Shown here: positions 1 through 5,192 of the stretch, piece by piece
Position numbering within the stretch: position 1 is the stretch's first letter
How the letters are laid out: every line of letters starts with the position of its first letter
Notes under the pieces: generated by a model
Told to the model about the DNA's origin: nothing
Seen by the model: only the letters and a program-made list of their open reading frames with translations
Databases searched by the model: none
Origin: an uncultured Lentisphaeria bacterium
Lineage (GTDB): Bacteria; Verrucomicrobiota; Lentisphaeria; Victivallales; Victivallaceae
Assembly (NCBI GenBank): GCA_903821255.1
Contig: CAIJKT010000897.1
Coordinates: 1 to 5,192, forward strand
Direction of reading: 5' to 3'
Length of the DNA: 5,192 nt
Program-made: the position numbers and the translations under genes

Positions 1-65
1 ATAACGGCAACAGTTTTACCGCTGAGATAGCGTAAGTTTGCGTCTTTGTCGTGAAGAATTTTCAT
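1..65 (-). CDS. ilvC: Ketol-acid reductoisomerase, N-terminal fragment (cut by window edge)
   Basis: Only the first 21 complete codons are present, reading leftward from ATG at 65-63 and running off the window edge. The translation begins MKILHDKDANL and reaches GKTVAV, with a further codon starting AT (probably Ile). This matches the usual start of ketol-acid reductoisomerase: a short MKI-x-x-DKDA-type strand followed by GKTVAVIGYG, the first beta strand of the NADPH-binding Rossmann fold. The enzyme converts acetolactate or acetohydroxybutyrate to the dihydroxy acid in valine, leucine and isoleucine synthesis, in the cytoplasm. The start is well supported by a strong ribosome binding site at 72-77. 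The gene is divergent from the URO-D-like gene. Identity rests on 21 residues, so another Rossmann-fold enzyme is possible but less likely; the glycine-rich loop itself lies outside the window. Confidence 0.78.
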   Translation of the reverse strand, partial: MKILHDKDANLRYLSGKTVAV

Positions 66-71
66 TTTTGT

Positions 72-77
72 CTCCTT
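72..77 (-). promoter_or_regulatory. Ribosome binding site of ilvC
   Basis: On the minus strand the sequence reads AAGGAG, a near-perfect Shine-Dalgarno match, six bases before the ATG at 65-63. It fixes the ilvC start and argues that the minus strand, not the plus strand, is coding here. Confidence 0.8.
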
Positions 78-105
78 AGAAAATCTTACTGTTTATTTAC
101 TAAAT

Positions 106-120
106 TGTTGAAAAACAACA
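106..120. repeat. Short inverted repeat in the ilvC leader
   Basis: TGTTG (106-110) and CAACA (116-120) are perfect complements around a five-A spacer. In an ilvC transcript from the candidate promoter this would form a weak five-pair stem about 40 bases before the start codon. It has no terminator-like U tract directly after it, and it may be a chance fold. Confidence 0.3.
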
Positions 121-137
121 GAAAACACGGAAGATTC

Positions 138-165
138 AATATAATTTTACCGCGCTTGTTTTCAA
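138..165 (-). promoter_or_regulatory. Candidate sigma70-type promoter for ilvC
   Basis: Reading on the minus strand there is TTGAAA (165-160), a 16-base spacer, then TATATT (143-138). Transcription would start near 131, giving a leader of roughly 65 bases before ilvC. The hexamers are reasonable but not consensus, and the region is AT-rich, so chance matches are expected. The -35 element overlaps the right arm of the inverted repeat at 153-168, which could be meaningful if that repeat binds a regulator. Confidence 0.3.
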
Positions 166-168
166 GCG
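153..168. repeat. Perfect 6-bp inverted repeat with TTTT loop
   Basis: CGCTTG (153-158), TTTT (159-162) and CAAGCG (163-168) form a perfect inverted repeat. On neither strand is it followed by a run of U, so a terminator is unlikely. It overlaps the candidate -35 box of the leftward promoter, so an operator for a dimeric repressor is one possibility. That role is inferred from position only. Confidence 0.4.
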
Positions 169-232
169 GCGTTACGCAAATATCCGAAAATTATTCACCT
201 CGCAGTCAGTGTTTTACGAAAGGCGTGATACT

Positions 233-271
233 CAAATTGCATTCGGGGCGCAACCCGATGAATCAAATTTG
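233..271. repeat. Extended imperfect hairpin between the divergent promoters
   Basis: Three nested pairs of arms can form. CAAATT (233-238) pairs with AATTTG (266-271), ATTC (241-244) with GAAT (260-263), and GGG (245-247) with CCC (254-256), with small internal bulges between them. An alternative inner stem is TCGGG (243-247) with CCCGA (254-258). The outer right arm runs into the -35 box of the rightward promoter (269-274). Because it lies upstream of the rightward start site, it would not be in that transcript. It could be an operator or DNA cruciform, or part of a longer leftward leader if ilvC has a promoter further upstream. Confidence 0.4.
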
Positions 272-297
272 AACTGAACAGGCAATATCTGTATAAT
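269..297 (+). promoter_or_regulatory. Sigma70-type promoter for the URO-D-like gene
   Basis: TTGAAC (269-274) and the consensus TATAAT (292-297) are separated by exactly 17 bases, the optimal spacing. Transcription would start near 304, leaving an AT-rich leader of about 85 bases before the start codon at 390. The spacing, the perfect -10 box and the position ahead of an intact gene make this the best promoter candidate in the window. Confidence 0.55.
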
Positions 298-376
298 AGT
301 GTACTTTTTTTAAAGATTAGCATAATTTATTTATAAATAATAGGATATAATGATATATATATAGCAGATATTATTG

Positions 377-383
377 AAAGGGA
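377..383 (+). promoter_or_regulatory. Ribosome binding site of the URO-D-like gene
   Basis: AAAGGGA ends six bases before ATG at 390. It is a moderate Shine-Dalgarno match at good spacing and supports this start. The codon is preceded by AT-rich DNA that does not read as protein. Confidence 0.55.
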
Positions 384-389
384 AAAATC

Positions 390-1496
390 ATGGAATGGAA
401 TATCGAAAGAAATCAACCGTGCTGGCCTGAAGTGATGGAACGCTTTGAGGCATGGTGGAAACGGTCGAGTTGCGGACGCCCGCTGATGAACGTTATTGCG
501 CGGCGCGAGGAGCACTGCGCCTTGTTGACCCCGCCGCCGCAGAGCAATGAACAGCATCATATTGACCCGGAATACAATGTCGCCAGGTATCGTGATTTTA
601 TCAGCAGCCATTATTTCATGGCAGACGCGTTTCCGAATACCAACGTGAATATCGGGCCGGGCTCACTGGCGGTATATCTCGGCTCGGAACCGGTGTTCGA
701 ACCGGGAACGGTATGGTTCCAGCCGTGTATTAAAGACTGGGCGTCGCTGGAGCTTGAATTTGATGAGAATAATTACTGGTTCAAAAGACATATTGCAGCC
801 ATCAAACGGCAGCGGGAACTGTCGAATGGCGAGTTTCTGGTCGGCATTCCCGATCTGCTCGAGGGCGTGGATATTCTTGCCGCTATGCGCGGACCGCTGG
901 AATTCTGCTATGACCTCGTTGATTATCCCGAGCTAATCAAAAAGTATTTGACCAGGCTCAATGATCTTTATCACAAGTATTACGAAGCATTCTATGAAAT
1001 ATCAAAAGACGATGTGCCGGGAAATTGCTACACCTGTTTTGCAATTTGGGGCAGGGGGCGCACCATCAAACTGCAATGTGATTTCGCCGCGCTGATGAAC
1101 CCTGAACAGTTCCGTGAATTTGTGGTGCCATATTTGCGTGACCAGGCCCGGCATTATGACCGGCTGCTGTACCATTTTGACGGCCCCGGCGCGCTGCAGC
1201 AGCTTGATGCCGTGCTGGAAATTCCGGAAATAGACGCCGTGCAATGGGTGCCGGGCGCCGGTAATACACTGTCGGGGGACGAAAAATGGTTCTGGATTTA
1301 TGACAAAGTCCGCGCCGCCGGCAAATCGCTGTGGATTTATTTATATGATTATCGCGATTTTAGTGAAACGGTTGCCGTGGCGGACAAACTCGTGAAACGC
1401 TACGGCAATGACGGGCTGTACATGCTTTTCCCGGAAATGTCGAAGCCTGAAGCCGACGCGCTGATGTATCATGCCGGACATTGCTGGACGCATTAG
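390..1496 (+). CDS. URO-D superfamily protein, not HemE; possible corrinoid-type methyltransferase relative
   Basis: The 368-residue protein resembles the uroporphyrinogen decarboxylase superfamily (TIM barrel, the fold also used by MtaA/MtbA corrinoid methyltransferases). The evidence is the C-terminal half: a segment CDFAALMNPEQFREFVVPYL (230-249), then YHFDGPGALQQLDAVLEIPE (261-280) and DAVQWVPGAG (282-291), a signature typical of uncharacterised URO-D-like proteins in anaerobes and PVC bacteria. The N-terminal substrate arginine motif of true HemE is not visible, so haem synthesis is unlikely. In MtaA-type enzymes zinc is held by a His-x-Cys motif near this point; here it reads His262-Phe-Asp264, so a classic zinc thiol site is not evident. 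No signal peptide or membrane segment is seen, so it is probably cytoplasmic. It has its own promoter and stands alone on its strand. The substrate is unknown; the family call is firmer than any function. Confidence 0.7.
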   Translation: MEWNIERNQPCWPEVMERFEAWWKRSSCGRPLMNVIARREEHCALLTPPPQSNEQHHIDPEYNVARYRDFISSHYFMADAFPNTNVNIGPGSLAVYLGSEPVFEPGTVWFQPCIKDWASLELEFDENNYWFKRHIAAIKRQRELSNGEFLVGIPDLLEGVDILAAMRGPLEFCYDLVDYPELIKKYLTRLNDLYHKYYEAFYEISKDDVPGNCYTCFAIWGRGRTIKLQCDFAALMNPEQFREFVVPYLRDQARHYDRLLYHFDGPGALQQLDAVLEIPEIDAVQWVPGAGNTLSGDEKWFWIYDKVRAAGKSLWIYLYDYRDFSETVAVADKLVKRYGNDGLYMLFPEMSKPEADALMYHAGHCWTH

Positions 1497-1507
1497 CCAC
1501 CGGGAAA

Positions 1508-1525
1508 GCCGGTCATCTGACCGGC
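1508..1525. terminator. Perfect GC-rich inverted repeat in the convergent gap, possible terminator
   Basis: GCCGGTCA (1508-1515) and TGACCGGC (1518-1525) are perfect complements around TC, giving a seven-pair stem with a four-base loop. It begins 12 bases after the URO-D-like stop codon. The tail on the plus strand is ATTATAAT, AU-rich but not a clean U run. On the minus strand the tail is only TTT before CCC. It probably ends the rightward transcript and may also serve the leftward one, since no better hairpin is seen after the GH130 stop. Confidence 0.5.
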
Positions 1526-1616
1526 ATTATAATGTCGCAGGGAAAATCATCAGGCAAACCCCGTTTACTGCGATTTCCCCGCTGCTTGTCTTGATTTTTG
1601 CCGCAATTATAAATAA

Positions 1617-2576
1617 TTATAATGCCGCACCCTGCCTCAAACACAATTCAACGATTTCGCTCAGGCAGCCCGTGGCAAGACCGATACTCGTATCGGCGGC
1701 ACCGTAGTAAATCCGCAGCCTGTCCTGCTCGTAATCAGCAATCGCGCCGCAGGGGAACACCACATTCGGCACCCTGCCCATGAATTCATAATCGGCCTTC
1801 GGACACATCAGATATCCCTGCGAATTTCCGATCACTTTTGAAGGGTCGTTCAGGTCAAGCAGAATTGCCCCGATGCAGTACCGCTGTCCGCTGCACGACT
1901 GGCTTACTCCGTGGATGATTTCGAGCCATCCCTGCTTGGTTTTTATTGGCGGGGTGGGACCGATTTTGGTATAATTCCATGTCGTCCACGGCTTCAGCAC
2001 CACGCGATGCCGTCCCCAGTGGATAAGATCGGGTGATTCCGACAACCATATACCGCTCATTTGTGAATGATTGTGCGGGTCGTACACGAGCGAGTACGGG
2101 CGGTCCAGCCTTAGGTATTTACCGTTCACTTTTTCGGGGAAAAGACACGGCACACGGTTCGAAGGAAGCGCTATCACCTCGATATCTTCGTAATGCTGCC
2201 AGTCTTTAGTTTTGCCGAGGAAAGCCACGCACCCGACATCGGAGTTGCCCGGCCGCATGATATAGTAGACATCCTCCTCGGCGAAATAGGTGACCCGGGG
2301 GTCGATGGGCCACTGGTCGAGGTGGCTGATGTGCGGCAGTTCAGAGCGGGTGATGAACGGTTCAGGGCGAATCGTAAAGTTTACGCCGTCTTCACTCTCG
2401 GCCACATGCATGCGCGGCATGGGGCTGTTGCGCAGCATGACCGCCACTAATAATATAGTCTTCCCCTTATACATGGTCTGGCCGCAGTTAAATACCGCGT
2501 CCGCCCCCGGCATGCTGTGCGGACCGAGAATGGGATTGGCGGGGTGACGTTCGAGCTGAAAATCATTGTTTTTCAT
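1617..2576 (-). CDS. GH130 family glycosidase, probable beta-mannoside phosphorylase
   Basis: The 319-residue protein has the hallmarks of GH130, a five-bladed beta-propeller family that mostly phosphorolyses beta-linked mannosides to mannose 1-phosphate. Numbered from Met at 2576, visible motifs are the N-terminal HPANPIL, the IDPRVT block with Asp92 as likely catalytic acid, LFPEKVNGKY followed by Arg159-Pro, KIGPTPP with Lys204, GWLEIIHG with His222, and YYGAADTSIGLATG near the end. Arg141, Arg159, Lys204 and His222 fit the family's basic phosphate-binding set, which favours a phosphorylase over a hydrolase. No signal peptide is seen, so it is probably cytoplasmic. An ATG at 2591 is possible, but that start would place the AGGAAAG ribosome site inside the gene. 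It lies 23 bases after the large glycosidase and is likely co-transcribed. The linkage (beta-1,4 or beta-1,2) and the partner sugar cannot be told by eye. Confidence 0.88.
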   Translation of the reverse strand: MKNNDFQLERHPANPILGPHSMPGADAVFNCGQTMYKGKTILLVAVMLRNSPMPRMHVAESEDGVNFTIRPEPFITRSELPHISHLDQWPIDPRVTYFAEEDVYYIMRPGNSDVGCVAFLGKTKDWQHYEDIEVIALPSNRVPCLFPEKVNGKYLRLDRPYSLVYDPHNHSQMSGIWLSESPDLIHWGRHRVVLKPWTTWNYTKIGPTPPIKTKQGWLEIIHGVSQSCSGQRYCIGAILLDLNDPSKVIGNSQGYLMCPKADYEFMGRVPNVVFPCGAIADYEQDRLRIYYGAADTSIGLATGCLSEIVELCLRQGAAL

Positions 2577-2580
2577 GTTT

Positions 2581-2587
2581 CTTTCCT
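2581..2587 (-). promoter_or_regulatory. Ribosome binding site that decides the GH130 start
   Basis: On the minus strand AGGAAAG lies four bases before the ATG at 2576-2574 (seven from the end of AGGA), good Shine-Dalgarno spacing. The in-frame ATG at 2591-2589 overlaps this site and has no purine-rich motif before it. The downstream Met is therefore preferred, shortening the protein by five residues. Confidence 0.6.
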
Positions 2588-2599
2588 GCATATAGATTG

Positions 2600-5192
2600 T
2601 TAGTTATTGGCAATTTCAAAGAATGGAGTTGCACCGTTCTTCAGTTTAGCCGTATCGATCTCGATTTTAAGCGAACCGTTCTCGACTTTCAGCGGAAGAT
2701 TCTCTTTGCGGGTGCCGTCCATGCCTAATGCAAACAGCTTCATGCCATCAGGAGCGGATGATTTAAGCGTGGCATTCAGTTTCCCCGTCCGCATCAGGAT
2801 CGGGAGGCTGCCCGGCTTTATAAGGGTGATGCGGTCCCCGGAGAATTCCATGCCTGAATTGACTGCATCCGTCGCGTAGATCAGGACGATCCTGGAGCTT
2901 GCGTCAAGGGGTTTGCCGTCAATAGCACAAACTGCAACTGATGCCGCTGTGCTGGAATTAAGAACGTTCAGGCAGGAAAGCTGTTCGGCCTTGCCTGACT
3001 CCAGCGAAACGCCCTCGGACTTTGGCGTCACGACTTTAAGCAGATTTTCCTTAGCCCGCAGAACGATTTCTCCGGTTCCGCTTTGAAAGATTTCATTCTC
3101 GGGATCGCTGATATTGGATTTCGGAAGAATATCATTATTCTTGAGTGATTCGACGAACTGCTTCAGGTTGAACTTGGAGTCTTTGGATTCCGCAACGCTA
3201 GCCGCCCAGGCGCTTCCCTTGACTTCCGAGCCGCTGTCCGGACCGATTATCAAATCCGGTTTCGCCGCGGTGCTGGAAATGGCCGAAGGTTTTTTCAGTT
3301 CAGCGAAGGCGATGGAGAAGCCGGTAAGGAGGGCGATTCTGCTCTGGGTTGAGCTTATGGCTTTCTCCCCGTTGCATGAACTGTTGACGTAACCGGCCGG
3401 AATGAGCAGTTCGACCGACTTTTCGCTATGCTTCACATCGCCGCGTTTGTAGAGACAGGCGGAGATGAATTCATTGGCCATTGCCACCGGATCGTAAGCA
3501 GAGATGAAATCAATGTTTGGTTCTGCCTTCAGCAATACCGGATCGCAATGAACCATTACCGAGTCAAAACCCTGAAAGGCCGAATAGGAGGCGAAAAGCA
3601 GCCCGTCCTCATGCCGGTACTTATTCCAGAAAGCCTGTTTCTGCTCAGTGTTCATAAAGGGTCTGTCGGAAAAACGCGTGGCATTCATGGACCTCCAGTA
3701 GCCCCCGACATTGCCGGCAGACGAGTTCTGGACACATTTCGAACCGGGGTTGATGGTGTCAGTGGGATGCGCGAAGTAACCGTTCATGGAGATGACCTCG
3801 CAGGATTCCCACCGGACCGCGCAGCCCATGAGCTTCTGGTCGAAATTATACTGGCTGATCAGCCCCTTGTAGCCGATTCCTCTGATAATATCTTTGTACC
3901 ATGAAAAACACTCTTCGGCCATGCTCTGCCGGAAAAGAATGAACTCGTTCGCCAGAAATCCGGTTCCGCGAGACGGCAGTTTCATGGAGTCAAAAGAGGC
4001 ATTGGGGGGGATTGACGGATCTTTGCCTTCAGCGGCAAGTTTCTCCGGCGTACCGTATTTGGACTTGAGCCAGGCGCCCCACTTCTGCTCGCATAGACGG
4101 AGTGTATCCCCTTTTAGATCACCCAGCTTCAGAAAGGCGGTCTCCTGTTCGTTGTAGGGTTCGACGACGGCAATGGCAGGTTCGTTTTTCCAGGCGTTGC
4201 CGGTGTATGGATTGACATGATTGAGAAGATTTTCAGCACAAGCCTTCCAGCGGGCTCTGGTTTCAGGGTCGCCAAGATACATCTTCAGCTTGATTGTGTC
4301 TCTTTCGAGCCAGCCTTTGCGTCCATCCGCGCTTCCCACCCGGTAGGCCGCGATACTGGCATAGGTATAAATTCCTTTGGTCTTGAGGCTGGCGACAAGC
4401 CAGTCTATATTGTCCAGCTTGTCGGGATTATATTGGGCATCGGCTACGGCGCCGCTCATGATGTAGTTATCCATGTAGAGCGGCCTGACGAGGTCATAGC
4501 CGCTGCCGCGGACGAGGTCGGCATAGTGTGCGATTTGCTCGCGTATCTGCTCTTTCGGCACATCTCCGATTCTCTTGATGGGCCAGAATGAGTTGAATCC
4601 GCGAAAACGTATCGCTGTATCCGGCGAGTCTTCAAAGGCAAGATGACCGGACTTGGAGACGATCAACCTTCCATGCTTTCCGGCCGGCCCCTCCTCAAGC
4701 AGCCCCGAAAGATCCAGGGCGCTTCCCTTCTTAATCTGTATGTCCGACATATCGACAGCTTTCCATTCATTGTTTCCGTAGAACGTCAAAGTTCTGGCGG
4801 CCAGGGAAACGTCTCTTTCGGAAAGCGTGGCGCCTGCCACTATCCAGATCGCCTTGCCATTGCTGTTGAATTCAATCGACTTTATGCGCCGTGGCGTTTT
4901 CGACAGCTCAAACTTGCTTAGGAAAACTCCGACGTTGGCGCTTGCGCCGCCCTTTCTCACTACCACTTTGGCGTTCGCCAGATCGCCGGCGGCCCACCAG
5001 TCCATCAAGTCAACTCCTGTCTTTACCTCTTTGGCTATTGTGCTGCCGTCATCAAAGGTCACCGAGATCGAACCAACGGGCGTTCCATTCGGCTCCTGAT
5101 TCCAGCAACTGGTGTGGAGCAGGTATAAATAGCTTGCTGCCGGCATCACCTGGGACAGGTCAACAACTGCGTGCTTGAGACCATTTCTCAGA
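2600..5192 (-). CDS. Large multidomain glycoside hydrolase, clan GH-A-like (5' end beyond window)
   Basis: The frame is open to the window edge, so the N-terminus is missing; at least 863 residues are present. A GTG at 5149 could be read as a start, but the coding sequence continues upstream (LRNGLKHAVVDLSQ), so that GTG is internal. Residues here are numbered from that codon. About 1-125 form a galactose-binding-like beta-sandwich with an LYLLHTSCW motif. About 160-565 form a cellulase-like (beta/alpha)8 barrel: FRGFNSFWP (182-190), LVRPLYMDN (220-228), VVEPYNE with Glu334 as likely acid/base, SMNGYFAHP (454-462), and FMNTEQ with Glu502 as likely nucleophile. About 575-680 is a less conserved alpha/beta stretch, and 690-849 looks like a beta-sandwich ending FFEIANN. 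The exact GH family is uncertain; GH5-like is the nearest guess. It is expected to be exported, but any signal peptide is off the window. It is the upstream partner of GH130, suggesting a beta-mannan or related substrate. Confidence 0.75.
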   Translation of the reverse strand, partial: LRNGLKHAVVDLSQVMPAASYLYLLHTSCWNQEPNGTPVGSISVTFDDGSTIAKEVKTGVDLMDWWAAGDLANAKVVVRKGGASANVGVFLSKFELSKTPRRIKSIEFNSNGKAIWIVAGATLSERDVSLAARTLTFYGNNEWKAVDMSDIQIKKGSALDLSGLLEEGPAGKHGRLIVSKSGHLAFEDSPDTAIRFRGFNSFWPIKRIGDVPKEQIREQIAHYADLVRGSGYDLVRPLYMDNYIMSGAVADAQYNPDKLDNIDWLVASLKTKGIYTYASIAAYRVGSADGRKGWLERDTIKLKMYLGDPETRARWKACAENLLNHVNPYTGNAWKNEPAIAVVEPYNEQETAFLKLGDLKGDTLRLCEQKWGAWLKSKYGTPEKLAAEGKDPSIPPNASFDSMKLPSRGTGFLANEFILFRQSMAEECFSWYKDIIRGIGYKGLISQYNFDQKLMGCAVRWESCEVISMNGYFAHPTDTINPGSKCVQNSSAGNVGGYWRSMNATRFSDRPFMNTEQKQAFWNKYRHEDGLLFASYSAFQGFDSVMVHCDPVLLKAEPNIDFISAYDPVAMANEFISACLYKRGDVKHSEKSVELLIPAGYVNSSCNGEKAISSTQSRIALLTGFSIAFAELKKPSAISSTAAKPDLIIGPDSGSEVKGSAWAASVAESKDSKFNLKQFVESLKNNDILPKSNISDPENEIFQSGTGEIVLRAKENLLKVVTPKSEGVSLESGKAEQLSCLNVLNSSTAASVAVCAIDGKPLDASSRIVLIYATDAVNSGMEFSGDRITLIKPGSLPILMRTGKLNATLKSSAPDGMKLFALGMDGTRKENLPLKVENGSLKIEIDTAKLKNGATPFFEIANN

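Noticed and set aside
195..242. 15-codon minus-strand frame (MQFEYHAFRKTLTAR) as a possible ilv attenuator leader peptide
   Set aside because: It has no Shine-Dalgarno site and only one Leu, with no Ile or Val run. There is no terminator with a U tract before ilvC, so classical attenuation is not supported.
51..272. 73-codon plus-strand open frame in the left intergenic region
   Set aside because: It overlaps the ilvC start in antisense, has no clear ribosome site, contains the promoter and hairpin sequences, and its product is a low-complexity mix with no recognisable motif.
66..310. T-box or other riboswitch in front of ilvC
   Set aside because: I could not find the conserved T-box antiterminator sequence (GGGTGG-type with ACCGCG) or another aptamer core on the minus strand.
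327..611. 94-codon minus-strand open frame across the start of the URO-D-like gene
   Set aside because: It is antisense to a well-supported gene and its promoter, and its translation shows no family motif.
390..1496. True uroporphyrinogen decarboxylase (hemE)
   Set aside because: The N-terminal RPPxWxMRQAGRY-type motif is absent, and the C-terminal YHFDGPG and QWVPGAG motifs belong to the divergent URO-D-like group.
3428..3904. 158-codon plus-strand open frame inside the large glycosidase
   Set aside because: It is the complement of the conserved barrel region containing the nucleophile motif, has no ribosome site and gives an unrecognisable product. The other plus-strand frames between 2600 and 5178 are rejected for the same reason.
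1..5192. Mobile element, CRISPR array, toxin-antitoxin or defence system
   Set aside because: No transposase, integrase, spaced direct-repeat array, small paired genes or nuclease motifs were seen. All coding space is explained by four ordinary genes.

Overview
The window looks like a piece of a bacterial chromosome, probably from a polysaccharide-degrading member of the PVC group (Lentisphaerota, Verrucomicrobiota or Planctomycetota). This is an inference. It rests on the large glycosidase, with an LHTS-type beta-sandwich in front of a clan GH-A-like barrel, and on a divergent URO-D-like protein of a kind common in such genomes. There is no rRNA, tRNA or marker gene to fix the taxon. The genes are intact, spacing is tight, and I see no insertion sequence, integrase, phage gene or CRISPR array.

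Layout from left to right. Positions 1-65 hold the first codons of a minus-strand gene whose N-terminus matches ketol-acid reductoisomerase (ilvC), with a strong ribosome binding site. Positions 66-389 are an AT-rich divergent intergenic region. It holds a good sigma70-type promoter facing right (269-297), a weaker candidate facing left (138-165) and several inverted repeats. Positions 390-1496 (+) encode a 368-residue URO-D-superfamily protein that is not HemE. A 120-base convergent gap follows, with a perfect 8-bp inverted repeat that may end transcription. Positions 1617-2576 (-) encode a GH130 family protein (mannoside phosphorylase type). Positions 2600-5192 (-) encode a large multidomain glycoside hydrolase whose N-terminus lies beyond the right edge.

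The two glycosidase genes are on the same strand, 23 bases apart, with the large enzyme first, so they are very probably co-transcribed from a promoter outside the window. A consistent reading is that the large enzyme cuts a beta-linked polysaccharide or oligosaccharide, perhaps a mannan, outside the cytoplasm. GH130 would then phosphorolyse the resulting mannosides to mannose 1-phosphate. The substrate is inferred from GH130 alone. The URO-D-like gene is convergent with this pair and has its own promoter, so a functional link is only suggested by proximity. The ilvC gene is ordinary branched-chain amino acid biosynthesis and is likely unrelated.

I found no convincing undescribed system. The items most worth a second look are the URO-D-like protein with an altered metal-site motif, the structured divergent control region, and the unassigned family and substrate of the large glycosidase.
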